A stretch of DNA of 64,000 nucleotides from Luteolibacter ambystomatis (GTDB taxonomy: Bacteria > Verrucomicrobiota > Verrucomicrobiia > Verrucomicrobiales > Akkermansiaceae), in the NCBI RefSeq assembly GCF_018137965.1, contig NZ_CP073100.1, positions 4,847,754-4,911,753 of the forward strand. The letters are read 5' to 3'. Made by a program: the position numbers and the translations under genes. Shown one piece after another: positions 9,229 to 18,453 of the stretch. The notes beneath the pieces are model-generated. The model was not told where the DNA came from. It worked only from the letters and a program-made list of their open reading frames with translations, and did no database searches. How positions within the stretch are numbered: the stretch's first letter is position 1; the number at the start of each line of letters is the position of its first letter.

Positions 9229-11235
9229 TCAGCGGCGGCGTTGAAGGGCCAGCAGGGTGACCAGCAATGAGATCAAACCAATGGCGTCCGGCTCGGGGAC
9301 GGAGCCGTTGACCACGATGGGCTTTGGCGTGGTGCCAATCGCGCTGTTCGAGACACCTGCGGGAAGCGGCAGCGGTTGCTTCACGGTCTGGGCCAGTCCG
9401 TCGAATCCGCGTGGCGTTTCATCCACCGCCACGAATGAGGTGTAGGGCGTGAGCAGTTGGTAGGTGAGACCCAGCGCGGTGACTTCGCGGATGCTCTCGG
9501 GGCTCGCGACGGGAATGCTACGATCCGAGGTTGGCACCAGTTCATCCTCCAGATGGCGCACACGTTCACGCGCCCACAATACCGGCAGCGCGGGGTGATC
9601 GGTGCCGCTGGCGGTGGCTTCCGCAAGATCGACGGATTTCTCGAATACTTCGCCGTGTCCCGCGATGCCGCGGATGATAATGCGGCCCTTTGCTTCTCCG
9701 CTCCAACGACCGGCGATCACCAGCGGGCGGTTGGCGAAGAGATCGGGATACGGCGAGGGTTCGATGCCGCTGAGTTCCACACCTTCGGCTTCCACGCGGA
9801 TCTTGGCCAGCACCGGGCTGGCGATTAGATCGCGGAAGCGGGTGACGGTTCCATTCACCTCGGAGGGCTGGGTGATCACGAACGGCTCGCCTTGTCCGGC
9901 GCGGGCCATGCCTTCGATCAAGTGGCGGTTCACCGACGAACCGATGCCGACGGAAAACAGGTTCGCTTGTCCGAGACGGGAGCGGATGCTGGTGAAGACC
10001 TCGCGCTCGAATCCCACAAAGCCATCGGTCATCACCACGATCGAACGAGAGCGACCTTCGCTCCCCGGCAGTGCGAAGGCGCGGTCCAGTGCCTGGCCGA
10101 GTTCGGTGCCACCTCCCGATTGCTGTTTGGTGATGAAGTTCCGGGCCTGCTCGACCATCGCCGGCGTGTTGGCCACCGGACTGAGCGAAAGCACCTCGCT
10201 GCCGCCGGAAAAGGTCACGATGTTGAACGTATCGTCGGGCCGCAGCACCGAGGTGAGCTGGGTGAGCAGATCCTTTGCGGTTTGCAGCGGGAAGCCCTGC
10301 ATCGATCCCGAGATATCGAGGACGAAGACATAGTCGCGCAGTGGGATGAGGTCGGGTGTGACGCGTTTCGGCGGTTCCACCTGGAGCAGGAAGTGGTTTT
10401 CCTTTTCACCCTTGTGCAGCAGCAGGCCTGCGTCCACGCGATCCTGGCCGAGCTTCCAGCGCAGGATGAAATCGCGGTTGGCAGCTTCTTCCCCGGTCTT
10501 TGTCACCAGCTTCACGGCGGCCGTGCTCTTCGATTGGAAGTCCACGTTCACCGGATGGCTGGTACACTTCACTTCCGCCAGAGGCAGCGCGGTGGAGAGA
10601 TTGACCGCGAGCTGGAAGCCTGCGGGCGAGGGCTTGCCTTCCTCCAGATGCGGATTGGCGGACCACGTTTCCGTGGCCCCGCCCATCTGATGACCGTAAC
10701 GCGGGCCGACCACCGTGGGAAAGACGAACTCGTAGGTGCCATCGGTGGCGGGAATGCTTTCCGACCACTGGACGGTGACGTGGATGTCATCCCCGGGCAG
10801 AATGTTCGCCACGGACATTTGGAAGACGTTCGGTCGCTGCTCCTCCAACAGCGCGGCGGTCCTCTTCTGCGACTTCGCCTGCTCGTATTCGGTCTTCGCC
10901 GCGGTCTTCTCCTTGATGCGTGCGGTGATCGTACGTCCGCCGGTAGCCAGCGTCATGCCATGGACGGCGGCGCGGGTGGAGGCGGGGAAGACGTAGATGG
11001 CCTCCATCGGCTTGTCGCCGGTGTTGGCATAGACTTGTTCCAGCGAGATGCGTGCGATGGTGCCGTCGATCCACACATCCGCCGTGCTCGATTTCAACGG
11101 CAGGTTGCCGCCGGACTTCTCGCCGCTTGCCGTAGTGGCGTGGAAGTACGGTGCGGCGGTGGTCTCGCCGGGAGACGCGGCGGCGAGGAAACCGAATACG
11201 GCGGCGAAATAGATCAGGCGGAGCAGGACTTTCAT
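9229..11235 (-). CDS. VIT and von Willebrand A domain protein with PEP-CTERM sorting signal
   Basis: A 668-residue exported protein. A signal peptide covers ~residues 1-27. A VIT (vault/inter-alpha-trypsin) domain follows at about 30-170, with YVFPASTRAAVHGM and AKTEYEQAKSQKRTAAL typical of the family. A VWA domain spans ~300-470 with a metal-ion-dependent adhesion site, VLDISGSM starting near Asp307, and VMTDGFVGFE. The C-terminus, residues 646-668, is VPEP followed by a hydrophobic helix and QRRR, a classic PEP-CTERM tripartite signal. The exosortase gene follows after 5 bp, so this is very probably its substrate, and perhaps its only dedicated one. The role is likely surface adhesion or a protein scaffold. 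Confidence 0.9.
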   Translation of the reverse strand: MKVLLRLIYFAAVFGFLAAASPGETTAAPYFHATTASGEKSGGNLPLKSSTADVWIDGTIARISLEQVYANTGDKPMEAIYVFPASTRAAVHGMTLATGGRTITARIKEKTAAKTEYEQAKSQKRTAALLEEQRPNVFQMSVANILPGDDIHVTVQWSESIPATDGTYEFVFPTVVGPRYGHQMGGATETWSANPHLEEGKPSPAGFQLAVNLSTALPLAEVKCTSHPVNVDFQSKSTAAVKLVTKTGEEAANRDFILRWKLGQDRVDAGLLLHKGEKENHFLLQVEPPKRVTPDLIPLRDYVFVLDISGSMQGFPLQTAKDLLTQLTSVLRPDDTFNIVTFSGGSEVLSLSPVANTPAMVEQARNFITKQQSGGGTELGQALDRAFALPGSEGRSRSIVVMTDGFVGFEREVFTSIRSRLGQANLFSVGIGSSVNRHLIEGMARAGQGEPFVITQPSEVNGTVTRFRDLIASPVLAKIRVEAEGVELSGIEPSPYPDLFANRPLVIAGRWSGEAKGRIIIRGIAGHGEVFEKSVDLAEATASGTDHPALPVLWARERVRHLEDELVPTSDRSIPVASPESIREVTALGLTYQLLTPYTSFVAVDETPRGFDGLAQTVKQPLPLPAGVSNSAIGTTPKPIVVNGSVPEPDAIGLISLLVTLLALQRRR

Positions 11236-11333
11236 GGCGGTCGTCTGTGTGGACGACGCGATGAAGAGGTCCGTGTGTGAAACGCTGGTCCGGCTCCGGT
11301 GAAAGCTTCGTGAAACCCGTGTGAACGTGGTGG

Positions 11334-12752
11334 TTAGACGAGGATATCCTTCACCACCTTGCCCGCCACATCGGTCAGTCGGAAATGGCGGCCTTGGTGG
11401 AAGAATGTCAGCTTGGTATGATCGAGCCCGAGCTGGTTGAGGATGGTGGCGTGGAGATCGTGTACATGCACGGGATTCTCCGTGATGTTGTAGCCGAAGT
11501 CATCGGTCGCTCCGTGGATGATGCCAGGCTTGATGCCGCCGCCCGCCATCCACAGCGAGAAGCACCGGGGGTGATGGTCGCGGCCGTAGTTGCTGGCAGT
11601 GAGAACGCCTTGTGAATAGGCGGTGCGGCCGAACTCGCCGCCCCATACCACCAGCGTGTCCTCGAGCATGCCGCGTTGTTTGAGATCCCTCAACAGGCCC
11701 GCGCAGGGCTGGTCGATTTCCTTGGCGAGGCCGGGCAACTGTCTCGGCAGGTTGGCGTGGCTGTCCCAGCCGGGATGGTAGAGCTGGATGAAGCGCACGC
11801 CGCGCTCGGCGAGGCGGCGCGCCTGCAGGCAATTCGCGGCGAAGGAGCCGGCCTGCGCCACATCCGGTCCGTAGAGATCGAGCACCGATTGCGACTCGTT
11901 CGCGATGGTGGTGGCCTCCGGCACGCTGGTTTGCATACGATAGGCCATCTCGTATTGGGCGATGCGCGATTCGATCTCGGGATCGAGTTCCTTTTCGAAC
12001 GAAGCGCGGTTGAGGTCGCCGAGCTTGTCGAGCAGCGCGCGCCTGCCGCTGCCGCAGATGCCATCGGGATTGGTGAGGTAGAACACCGCGTCCTGGCCGG
12101 GCGAGAAGCGTACGCCCTGATAGCGTGAGTCGAGGAATCCACTGCCCCAGAGGCGGGCGTAGAGCGGTTGATCGGTCATCTTCTTGGTCACCAGCACCAC
12201 GAACGCGGGCAGGTTCTCATTCATGCTGCCGAGGCCGTAGTGGATCCACGAGCCCATGCTAGGCCGGCCGGCAATCTGGGAGCCGGTCTGGAAGAATGTC
12301 ATCGCCGGATCGTGGTTGATGGCCTCGGTGAACATCGACTTCACCAGACAGATGTCATCGATCATGGCGCCGGTGTGCGGCAGCAGTTCGCTGACCATGG
12401 TGCCGTTCTTCCCCATCGGCTTGAATTTGAAGTGGGAGCCAGCGAGCGGGAGGATCGCCTGGCTTCCGCTCATACCGGTGAGGCGCTGGTTGCCGCGCAC
12501 GGAATCGGGGAGGCCTTCACCGTTGCGTTCGCGCAGGAGTGGCTTGTCATCCCAAAGGTCATGCTGCGCGGGGCCGCCGCTCATGAAGAGATAGATCACG
12601 CGTTTCGCCTTCGGTGCGTAGCCGGGGAGAAGTGGCGACACGTTCTCTCCAAGCGCGCGGTTGCCGAGCAATGATCCGAGCGCGAGGCCGCCGAGGCCTG
12701 CGGACATGCGCGAGAAGAAATGACGGCGGGTGATGAAGAAGGGATCGGCCAT
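11334..12752 (-). CDS. DUF1501 domain-containing protein
   Basis: A 472-residue protein of the DUF1501 family, which is abundant in Planctomycetes and Verrucomicrobia and has an alkaline-phosphatase/sulfatase-like fold. The N-terminus ITRRHFFSRMSAGLGG carries a twin-arginine signal, so it is probably exported folded. Family marks include FMSGGPAQHDLWDDKP, FFQTGSQIAGRPSMGSW, VRFIQLYHPGWDSHANL, and VVWGGEFGRTAYSQG near the C-terminus. It begins 2 bp after the PSD1 gene ends; this gene pair is a standard unit in these phyla. The biochemical reaction is not established; involvement in complex polysaccharide breakdown has been suggested for such pairs. Confidence 0.92.
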   Translation of the reverse strand: MADPFFITRRHFFSRMSAGLGGLALGSLLGNRALGENVSPLLPGYAPKAKRVIYLFMSGGPAQHDLWDDKPLLRERNGEGLPDSVRGNQRLTGMSGSQAILPLAGSHFKFKPMGKNGTMVSELLPHTGAMIDDICLVKSMFTEAINHDPAMTFFQTGSQIAGRPSMGSWIHYGLGSMNENLPAFVVLVTKKMTDQPLYARLWGSGFLDSRYQGVRFSPGQDAVFYLTNPDGICGSGRRALLDKLGDLNRASFEKELDPEIESRIAQYEMAYRMQTSVPEATTIANESQSVLDLYGPDVAQAGSFAANCLQARRLAERGVRFIQLYHPGWDSHANLPRQLPGLAKEIDQPCAGLLRDLKQRGMLEDTLVVWGGEFGRTAYSQGVLTASNYGRDHHPRCFSLWMAGGGIKPGIIHGATDDFGYNITENPVHVHDLHATILNQLGLDHTKLTFFHQGRHFRLTDVAGKVVKDILV

Positions 12753-12754
12753 GG

Positions 12755-15700
12755 TCAGCGGAGGGTGATGGCTTCGTCCAGATTGAGCACGGCGTTCGCC
12801 AGCGCGGCGGATGCGGCGAGTTCGGGAGCAGGCAGGTCCGCGGGAGCTTTGAGATCACCGACCTTGAGATAGGCTTCCGCCTGCTTCGGGTCGGCTTGGA
12901 AGGTTTCGAGCTGGGAGGCATAGAGCTCGTCCAGCAGCTTGCTTTCCCGGGCGTCCGGTTGCCGGTCGAGCGTTTCACGGAAGACCCATGCGGCACGCGC
13001 GGCGGGATCGCCGCCGCCTTCCTTCATCATGCGGATGGCGAGCGCGCGGGAGGCTTCCACGAACTGCGGATCATTGAGCATCACCAGCGGTTGCAACGGC
13101 GTGTTCGTCTGCTGGCGTTTGACCACGCACACCTCACGGCCGGGTGAATCGAACGCGAGCATGCCGGGTGGGGGGGCGGTGCGGCGCCAGAAGGTGTAGA
13201 GGCTGCGGCGGTAGATCGCGGGCGCGGCGTCGCGTTTGTATTCCGGGAGGAAGTTGTTGAGCGCGCGCCAGGTGGCGGCATCGGGCAGATAGGGCTTCAC
13301 CGAGGGGCCGCCGATGGTGGCCTGCATGAGGCCGGAAAGCGCGAGGGCCTGATCGCGGAGTTCTTCGGCAGGCAGGCGCTTGGCCGGGCCGCGGGCGAGC
13401 AGCACGTTCGAGGGATCGCGCTCGCGGAGGGGACGTGATGTTTTCGAATCCTGGCTGTAGGTGGCGCTGAGCACGATCTGGCGGCAAAGGCGTTTCATGT
13501 CCCAGCCGTGGGCGATGAAATCGCGCGCGAGCCAGTCGAGCAGTTCGGGGTGCGAAGGCAGTTCGCCCTGCGCGCCGAAGTTTTCCGAAGTCGCGACCAG
13601 ACCGCGTCCGAAGAAGTGCTGCCACACACGGTTCACCTGCACGCGGGCGGTCAGCGGATGATCCGGCTGTGTGAGCCAGCGCGCGAGGCCGAGGCGGTTG
13701 CGCGGAAGATCGGCGGACATCGGTGGCAGGGCCGCGGGAGTTTCACGCGGGAGAGCATCACCTTGCGGTGCATCGTAGGTTCCGCGGGAAAGAATGTAGG
13801 CCGGGCGCGCCTCTTTCATTTCCTCCATGACGGGGAGTTCCTTCACGCCGTCGAGGGTCTTGCGGAGCGCGCTGCGGAGACCTTCAAGATCGGCCGTGGC
13901 TTTGCGCAGATCCGGATCAATGGCGGAGAAATAGAAGTCGCGGAGCTTGGCCAGCCCTGCATCATCCTTGGGTTGTCCGGCGATCTGATCGGAGAGCGAC
14001 TTGTCCTCGGCAAGAGCTTCCACTTCAAAGGGGGTGATGGCGCGCTTGTAGAGGCGGATGTCATCGACGGCACCATCGCGCAGTCCGGAATCGCGGACGC
14101 GCTCGCCGAAGGCGAAGCCGCTGCCACTGCCGCTGTTCTTCGAGAGATGATCGCGCACGGTGTCCAGCGGAGCGGCCTGGCCATTGAGGAAAACCTTCAA
14201 TCCGGCGGCGCGGGAGGAACCATCGTAGGTCACCACCACATGAGTCCATTGCCCGGAAGGAACGATCGGTTGCGACCGCACGGAAATGCAGTTACCCGGC
14301 CATTCGCGGGAAACCTGCCAGCGCAATCTGCCGTCTTCCAGCAGCAGCTCGAAACCATTGTAGCCGGGATCATAGCCGGCGCAGTTGTGGAAGACGACCT
14401 GACGCTTCGAGACGGGTCCGGGCTTCAACCAGAAGGCCATCGAAACGGGGTCCTCGCGGTTGGTGATACCGGGGTTGCCGAGGTTCAGCGGATCATCGCC
14501 AGTGAAGGACAACGCCTGGCCGCGATGGCCCGGCACCAGCTTGTTCTTGGGATCGGTGGTCGCGGGTTTCTTCGGATCGGCGGTGTTGTCGAGATTGTTC
14601 CGATCCAAGGCATCCAGATCACAGGAGACCATGAGATCCACAGTGGGGCCGGAAGGTGCGGCGAGCCATGCCTGGAACGCGGCTTCCTTTTCCGCACGCT
14701 GTTTTGCGAGAGCCGCTTCCGCCTGCGTGATCGCGGCGGTTTGGGCGGCAATGGCGTTGTCCTGCGTGACGGTGGTGAGCAGCAGCGAGGGATTCGGCTG
14801 GATCGAGCCATTGCCATGAAGGAGGCCCCACTCGTCGATCGAGTTGAAGAACGCCCCAAGCGAATAGTAGTCGTGCTGGGTGAGCGGGTCGTACTTGTGA
14901 TCGTGGCAGCGGGTACACTCCATCGTGAGGCCGAGGAAAGCCGTGCCGACGGTGTGGACACGATCCGAGACACCTTCCTGCCGGAATTCCTCTTCCACGC
15001 TGCCGCCCTCCTGGGTCTTGCGGTGGACGCGGTTGAAGGTGGTGGCAATGCGTTGCTCGCGGGTGGGGCTCGGCAGCAGGTCGCCCGCGAGCTGCCAGGT
15101 GATGAACTGGTCCCAGGAAAGATTGCGGTTGAGCGCATCGATGACCCAATCGCGATAGGGCCAGGCATTGGTATCGAGGTCGGACTGATAGCCATAGGAG
15201 TCCGCATAGCGCGCGACATCCAGCCAATCGACGGCCATCTTCTCTCCGTAGTGGGGGGAGGCCAGCAATCGTTCCACGGCCCGCTCTCTCGCTCCGTTCT
15301 CCTTGTCGGCGAGGAAGGCATCGAGTTCCGCACGTGTCACCGGCAGACCCGTGAGGTCGAAAGTCACGCGCCGCAGCCAACGCTCCGGAGACGCAGGCGT
15401 GGATGGCGTGAGGCTTTCCTGGTCGAGACGGGCGGCGATGAAGCGGTCGAGATCCTCCTTTGGCCAGGCGGCGTCTTTCGGAGTGGGAACCGCAATCGAG
15501 GCGGGCAGCGGTGAAAAGGACCAGTGCTTCTCATAGACCGCACCTCCGGCGATCCAGCGGGCGAGCAGATCACGCTCGTGATCGTTGAGTTGGCGTGGCG
15601 ATTCCGGCGGAGGCATGACCTCCTTCGGGTCCTTCTCATGGATACGCTGGATCAGATGACTTGCGGCTGGGTTGCCAGGCACGAAAGCTTTTGCGGCGAG

Positions 15701-15895
15701 CGCATCTTCGCGTCTGTCGAGCCGCAGATCCCCCTTCCTTCCCGCGGAATCCGGGCCATGGCACTGGATGCACTTGTCGGAAAAGATCGGCCGGATATCC
15801 TTGTTGTAGGTGGGCACCGGCTCGGCGGCATCCGCAAGCATCGCACCGGCGAGGAGGCCGGGTGCGAGCGCGATGGGATGGAAGGATCTGGGCAT
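12755..15895 (-). CDS. PSD1-type protein: Planctomycete cytochrome c, DUF1549, LamG-like, DUF1553
   Basis: A 1046-residue exported protein. A signal peptide occupies residues 1-24, then a Planctomycete cytochrome C domain with heme-binding CIQCH at 42-46. DUF1549 follows (about 150-350, including [14 protein letters not shown] and [13 protein letters not shown], another CxxCH). A concanavalin/LamG-like insert is at about 440-630 ([21 protein letters not shown]), and DUF1553 runs from ~720 to the end ([31 protein letters not shown]). The ATG at 15895 gives the signal peptide; the frame is open back to 16000. It is the first gene of the pair with DUF1501. The LamG insert hints at sugar binding. 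Confidence 0.92.
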   Translation of the reverse strand: MPRSFHPIALAPGLLAGAMLADAAEPVPTYNKDIRPIFSDKCIQCHGPDSAGRKGDLRLDRREDALAAKAFVPGNPAASHLIQRIHEKDPKEVMPPPESPRQLNDHERDLLARWIAGGAVYEKHWSFSPLPASIAVPTPKDAAWPKEDLDRFIAARLDQESLTPSTPASPERWLRRVTFDLTGLPVTRAELDAFLADKENGARERAVERLLASPHYGEKMAVDWLDVARYADSYGYQSDLDTNAWPYRDWVIDALNRNLSWDQFITWQLAGDLLPSPTREQRIATTFNRVHRKTQEGGSVEEEFRQEGVSDRVHTVGTAFLGLTMECTRCHDHKYDPLTQHDYYSLGAFFNSIDEWGLLHGNGSIQPNPSLLLTTVTQDNAIAAQTAAITQAEAALAKQRAEKEAAFQAWLAAPSGPTVDLMVSCDLDALDRNNLDNTADPKKPATTDPKNKLVPGHRGQALSFTGDDPLNLGNPGITNREDPVSMAFWLKPGPVSKRQVVFHNCAGYDPGYNGFELLLEDGRLRWQVSREWPGNCISVRSQPIVPSGQWTHVVVTYDGSSRAAGLKVFLNGQAAPLDTVRDHLSKNSGSGSGFAFGERVRDSGLRDGAVDDIRLYKRAITPFEVEALAEDKSLSDQIAGQPKDDAGLAKLRDFYFSAIDPDLRKATADLEGLRSALRKTLDGVKELPVMEEMKEARPAYILSRGTYDAPQGDALPRETPAALPPMSADLPRNRLGLARWLTQPDHPLTARVQVNRVWQHFFGRGLVATSENFGAQGELPSHPELLDWLARDFIAHGWDMKRLCRQIVLSATYSQDSKTSRPLRERDPSNVLLARGPAKRLPAEELRDQALALSGLMQATIGGPSVKPYLPDAATWRALNNFLPEYKRDAAPAIYRRSLYTFWRRTAPPPGMLAFDSPGREVCVVKRQQTNTPLQPLVMLNDPQFVEASRALAIRMMKEGGGDPAARAAWVFRETLDRQPDARESKLLDELYASQLETFQADPKQAEAYLKVGDLKAPADLPAPELAASAALANAVLNLDEAITLR

Positions 15896-16049
15896 GACAG
15901 GAAGGCCGCCTTTGTATCCCATCGTGAATTCGGAGGCGTTCGGTTGTCCGCATGAGCGGATTTCAAACACGACGATCGGAGACAAAATGCGGCGTAGCAT
16001 TCAACGCCGGGACATCGCCCGGACTATCAAGCTGACGCATTTGTGGGGT

Positions 16050-17486
16050 TCAGACGAGGGGCAGGCTGAACGTGGCGGTGGTGCCTCCCTCTTCGGCAGG
16101 CTCCAGTGTGATCAGCCCCCCGTGCAGCTCTGCGGCCTCCCGGACCAGCGTCAGGCCCAGGCCGGTCCCCTTCCGACCCATCGTATGATGGCGCAGGGAG
16201 TAGAAACGGTCGAAGATCCGTTCCTGGGCATAGTCGGGGATACCGGGGCCGTGATCGCGGATCGTAAGGGAGACCCGATGATCGGAAATGGTGGTGTTGA
16301 TCTTCACCACCGATTCATCGGGCGAGAAGTCGATGGCATTCTCCAGCAGGTTGGTGACCGCGGCGCGCAGGATGAAGGCATCGCCGCGCACGGGAATGGC
16401 TTCTTCCGGAGGCGACCAATCGAGCCGGACACCGGCGAGTTCCGCCAGCGGCTTCGCCTGGTCGATGGCTTGGGCCACCACCTGGTTGAGGTCGAGCGTT
16501 TCGGCGGAATCAAGCCGTACCTTGCTTTCGATGGCGGAGAGTTCCAGCAGGCGGTTGATGAGCCGCTCGGTGCGGGCGGATTCGGCACGGATGTTTTCGA
16601 GGAAGCGATGGCGGGTTTCCGCGGGCATGTCTTCGTCCAGCAGCTCTGCCGCACCACGGATGGCGGCCAGCGGACTTTTCATCTCGTGGGTCAGGGTCTG
16701 GATGTAGTGCTCGACGTAGGCGCGTCCTTCCAGTGCTTCCCTCATCGATTCCAACGCGTGGGACAGGGTATTGACCTCGCGGCCGATGCCGATCTTCGGC
16801 CGCTTCGGGCGCTCGCCGCGTTCGATCGCGCGGGCATACTCCGTGATCTTGCCGATGGGGCGGTAGAGCCAGAGGAATACCACGGTGATCAGAAACAGGG
16901 TGCCGCCGCCGATCAGGATGAAGGCGCGGTAGATCACCTGCTTGCGCTCCTTGATCATCGGGAGCGCGTCGGCCTGGGGCTTGAAAACCGTCAGCACACC
17001 GGAGGGATGCGCGGGATCACCCACCGGAGCGGCCACATAGAGGATCGAGGAGTTGGAGTCGGCCTGATCGTTGCGGCTGCTGCGGGCTCCGTACTCTCCT
17101 CGCAAGGTGAGTGCGACGTCCCGGCGCTTGGAATAGTCCTGACCTTCGCGCTTCCCGCCTTCCGAGTCGAAGATGACCCTGCCCAGGGCATCGGTGAGAT
17201 AGACGTTCGTTCCAACGTTGTGCTTCGTGTGCTCGAAGATGGTTGCGACGAACGTCCGCTCATGCGCGCCATCGAACACCTCGCGGAGGTGGTCGGTGTC
17301 GAGCTTGCCGTGCTCCATTTCATTTTCCACCAGCTCCGCGAGCAGGTGCGCGGAGTCCACCATCACTTCCTCGGTGGCTTGGAACGTCTGGGGCTCGACT
17401 CCGGACAGGAAGTAGGTGGCGAGCTGGTAGAACCCCAGCACCATGATGAAGCCGATGAAGAAGAGGGTGACCCGGGTGAAACGCAC
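16050..17486 (-). CDS. Two-component sensor histidine kinase, CreC-like
   Basis: A 478-residue membrane kinase. The first helix is at ~5-27; a periplasmic sensor region runs to ~185 and includes HNVGTNVYLTDALGRVIFDS; the second helix is at ~188-210. A linker leads to the HisKA domain with His267 in THEMKSPLAAIRG, then an ATPase domain with N-box NLLENAIDFSP, DHGPGIPDYAQERIFDRFYS and GTGLGLTLV. Overall length and the sensor region fit CreC, which in enteric bacteria responds to carbon state. The regulator gene lies 57 bp upstream on the same strand, so the two are cotranscribed. No creD-like gene is nearby. The signal sensed here is unknown. Confidence 0.85.
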   Translation of the reverse strand: MRFTRVTLFFIGFIMVLGFYQLATYFLSGVEPQTFQATEEVMVDSAHLLAELVENEMEHGKLDTDHLREVFDGAHERTFVATIFEHTKHNVGTNVYLTDALGRVIFDSEGGKREGQDYSKRRDVALTLRGEYGARSSRNDQADSNSSILYVAAPVGDPAHPSGVLTVFKPQADALPMIKERKQVIYRAFILIGGGTLFLITVVFLWLYRPIGKITEYARAIERGERPKRPKIGIGREVNTLSHALESMREALEGRAYVEHYIQTLTHEMKSPLAAIRGAAELLDEDMPAETRHRFLENIRAESARTERLINRLLELSAIESKVRLDSAETLDLNQVVAQAIDQAKPLAELAGVRLDWSPPEEAIPVRGDAFILRAAVTNLLENAIDFSPDESVVKINTTISDHRVSLTIRDHGPGIPDYAQERIFDRFYSLRHHTMGRKGTGLGLTLVREAAELHGGLITLEPAEEGGTTATFSLPLV

Positions 17487-17543
17487 TGGCTCAAATCCTA
17501 AGGTGCAAATTCAAAATCCGGAAAGAACATCCGCAGCCGTGGT

Positions 17544-18254
17544 TCATGCCGTGAAGGAAAGCAGGTAACCGAGGCCGCGGCGGGTTTGGATATAGTCCTC
17601 GGCCCCGATCCGGGCGGCGCGGAGTTTCGAGCGGATGGACTTCACGTGGGCGTCCACGGTACGGTCGGTGACGGCGCCCGGATCTTCCCAGGCACGGTCG
17701 AGGAGTTGGTCGCGGGTGAACACGCGTCCCGGGTGGGAGAGGAGCACCAGCAGCAGCTTGTACTCATGGGCGGTGAGATCGAGCGCCTTGCCGTGGCAGT
17801 GGATGCGCATCGCCGAGGTGTCGTGATGCAGGGCGGTGGCGGGAGCGGCAACCGTGGGCGCGGTGCCGGACGGGGCGGTTGTTTCACCGTTTCCACCGGC
17901 GCGGCGGAGGATCGCCCGGACACGGGCGACGATCTCGCGGGGAGAGAAAGGCTTGGTCACATAGTCGTCCCCGCCGAGTTCCAAGCCGAGGATGCGGTCG
18001 ATTTCCCCGTCGCGCGCGGTCAGGAAGAGGATCGGGACCGTGCTGCTTTCGCGCAATTTCCGGCACACATCGAGGCCGGTGATGTCCGGCAGGCCGATAT
18101 CGAGGATCACGAAGTCGTGCTTTTTTTCCGCGAAGGCATCGAGCGCCTCGCTGCCGGTCAGCGCGTGCGTGACCTCCAGTCGTTCTGTTTCAAGGGCATA
18201 GACGAGAGTGTCGGCGATCGCCGGTTCATCTTCGACAAGGAGGACGCGGGGCAT
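17544..18254 (-). CDS. Response regulator, OmpR/PhoB family, CreB-like
   Basis: A 236-residue regulator. The receiver domain is at residues 1-120 with acidic pocket Glu8/Asp9, phosphorylation site Asp52 in VILDIGLPD, Thr in FLTARDGE and Lys in DYVTKPFSP. After a linker rich in Ala, Thr and Pro (~125-145) comes a winged-helix DNA-binding domain (LDLTAHEYKLLLVLLSHPG to YIQTRRGLGYLL). It precedes the CreC-like kinase gene, its evident partner. Its promoter should lie in the 199-bp divergent gap shared with lpxB, so it might influence that operon, but no operator could be picked out there. Confidence 0.88.
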   Translation of the reverse strand: MPRVLLVEDEPAIADTLVYALETERLEVTHALTGSEALDAFAEKKHDFVILDIGLPDITGLDVCRKLRESSTVPILFLTARDGEIDRILGLELGGDDYVTKPFSPREIVARVRAILRRAGGNGETTAPSGTAPTVAAPATALHHDTSAMRIHCHGKALDLTAHEYKLLLVLLSHPGRVFTRDQLLDRAWEDPGAVTDRTVDAHVKSIRSKLRAARIGAEDYIQTRRGLGYLLSFTA

Positions 18255-18453
18255 GAGGTTATTCCAACCTCCTTCCGTGAAATGCCAATGAAGAATGGAC
18301 GAATTCGACCTGCCTAACGAGGCGCGTGAGGGCTTGATCCCTTGCGGTCCGGTCCGGTAGTGTCACCCGAGTGAGCCGCTGCGTATTTTCCCTGATCCAC
18401 CATCCGCCTGCCGGATTCGGGAGCTTCGGACCTCGAACCGAGCCAGAAAACCG

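Noticed and set aside
13508-15514. Long plus-strand frame of 668 codons opposite the PSD1 gene
   Set aside because: It is an antisense shadow. The minus-strand PSD1 frame has clear conserved motifs, while this frame shows only Gly/Val/Arg-rich text typical of GC-rich antisense.
15810-17501. Plus-strand frame of 563 codons over the histidine kinase
   Set aside because: The minus strand encodes a complete kinase with H, N and G boxes; this frame has no homology signal.
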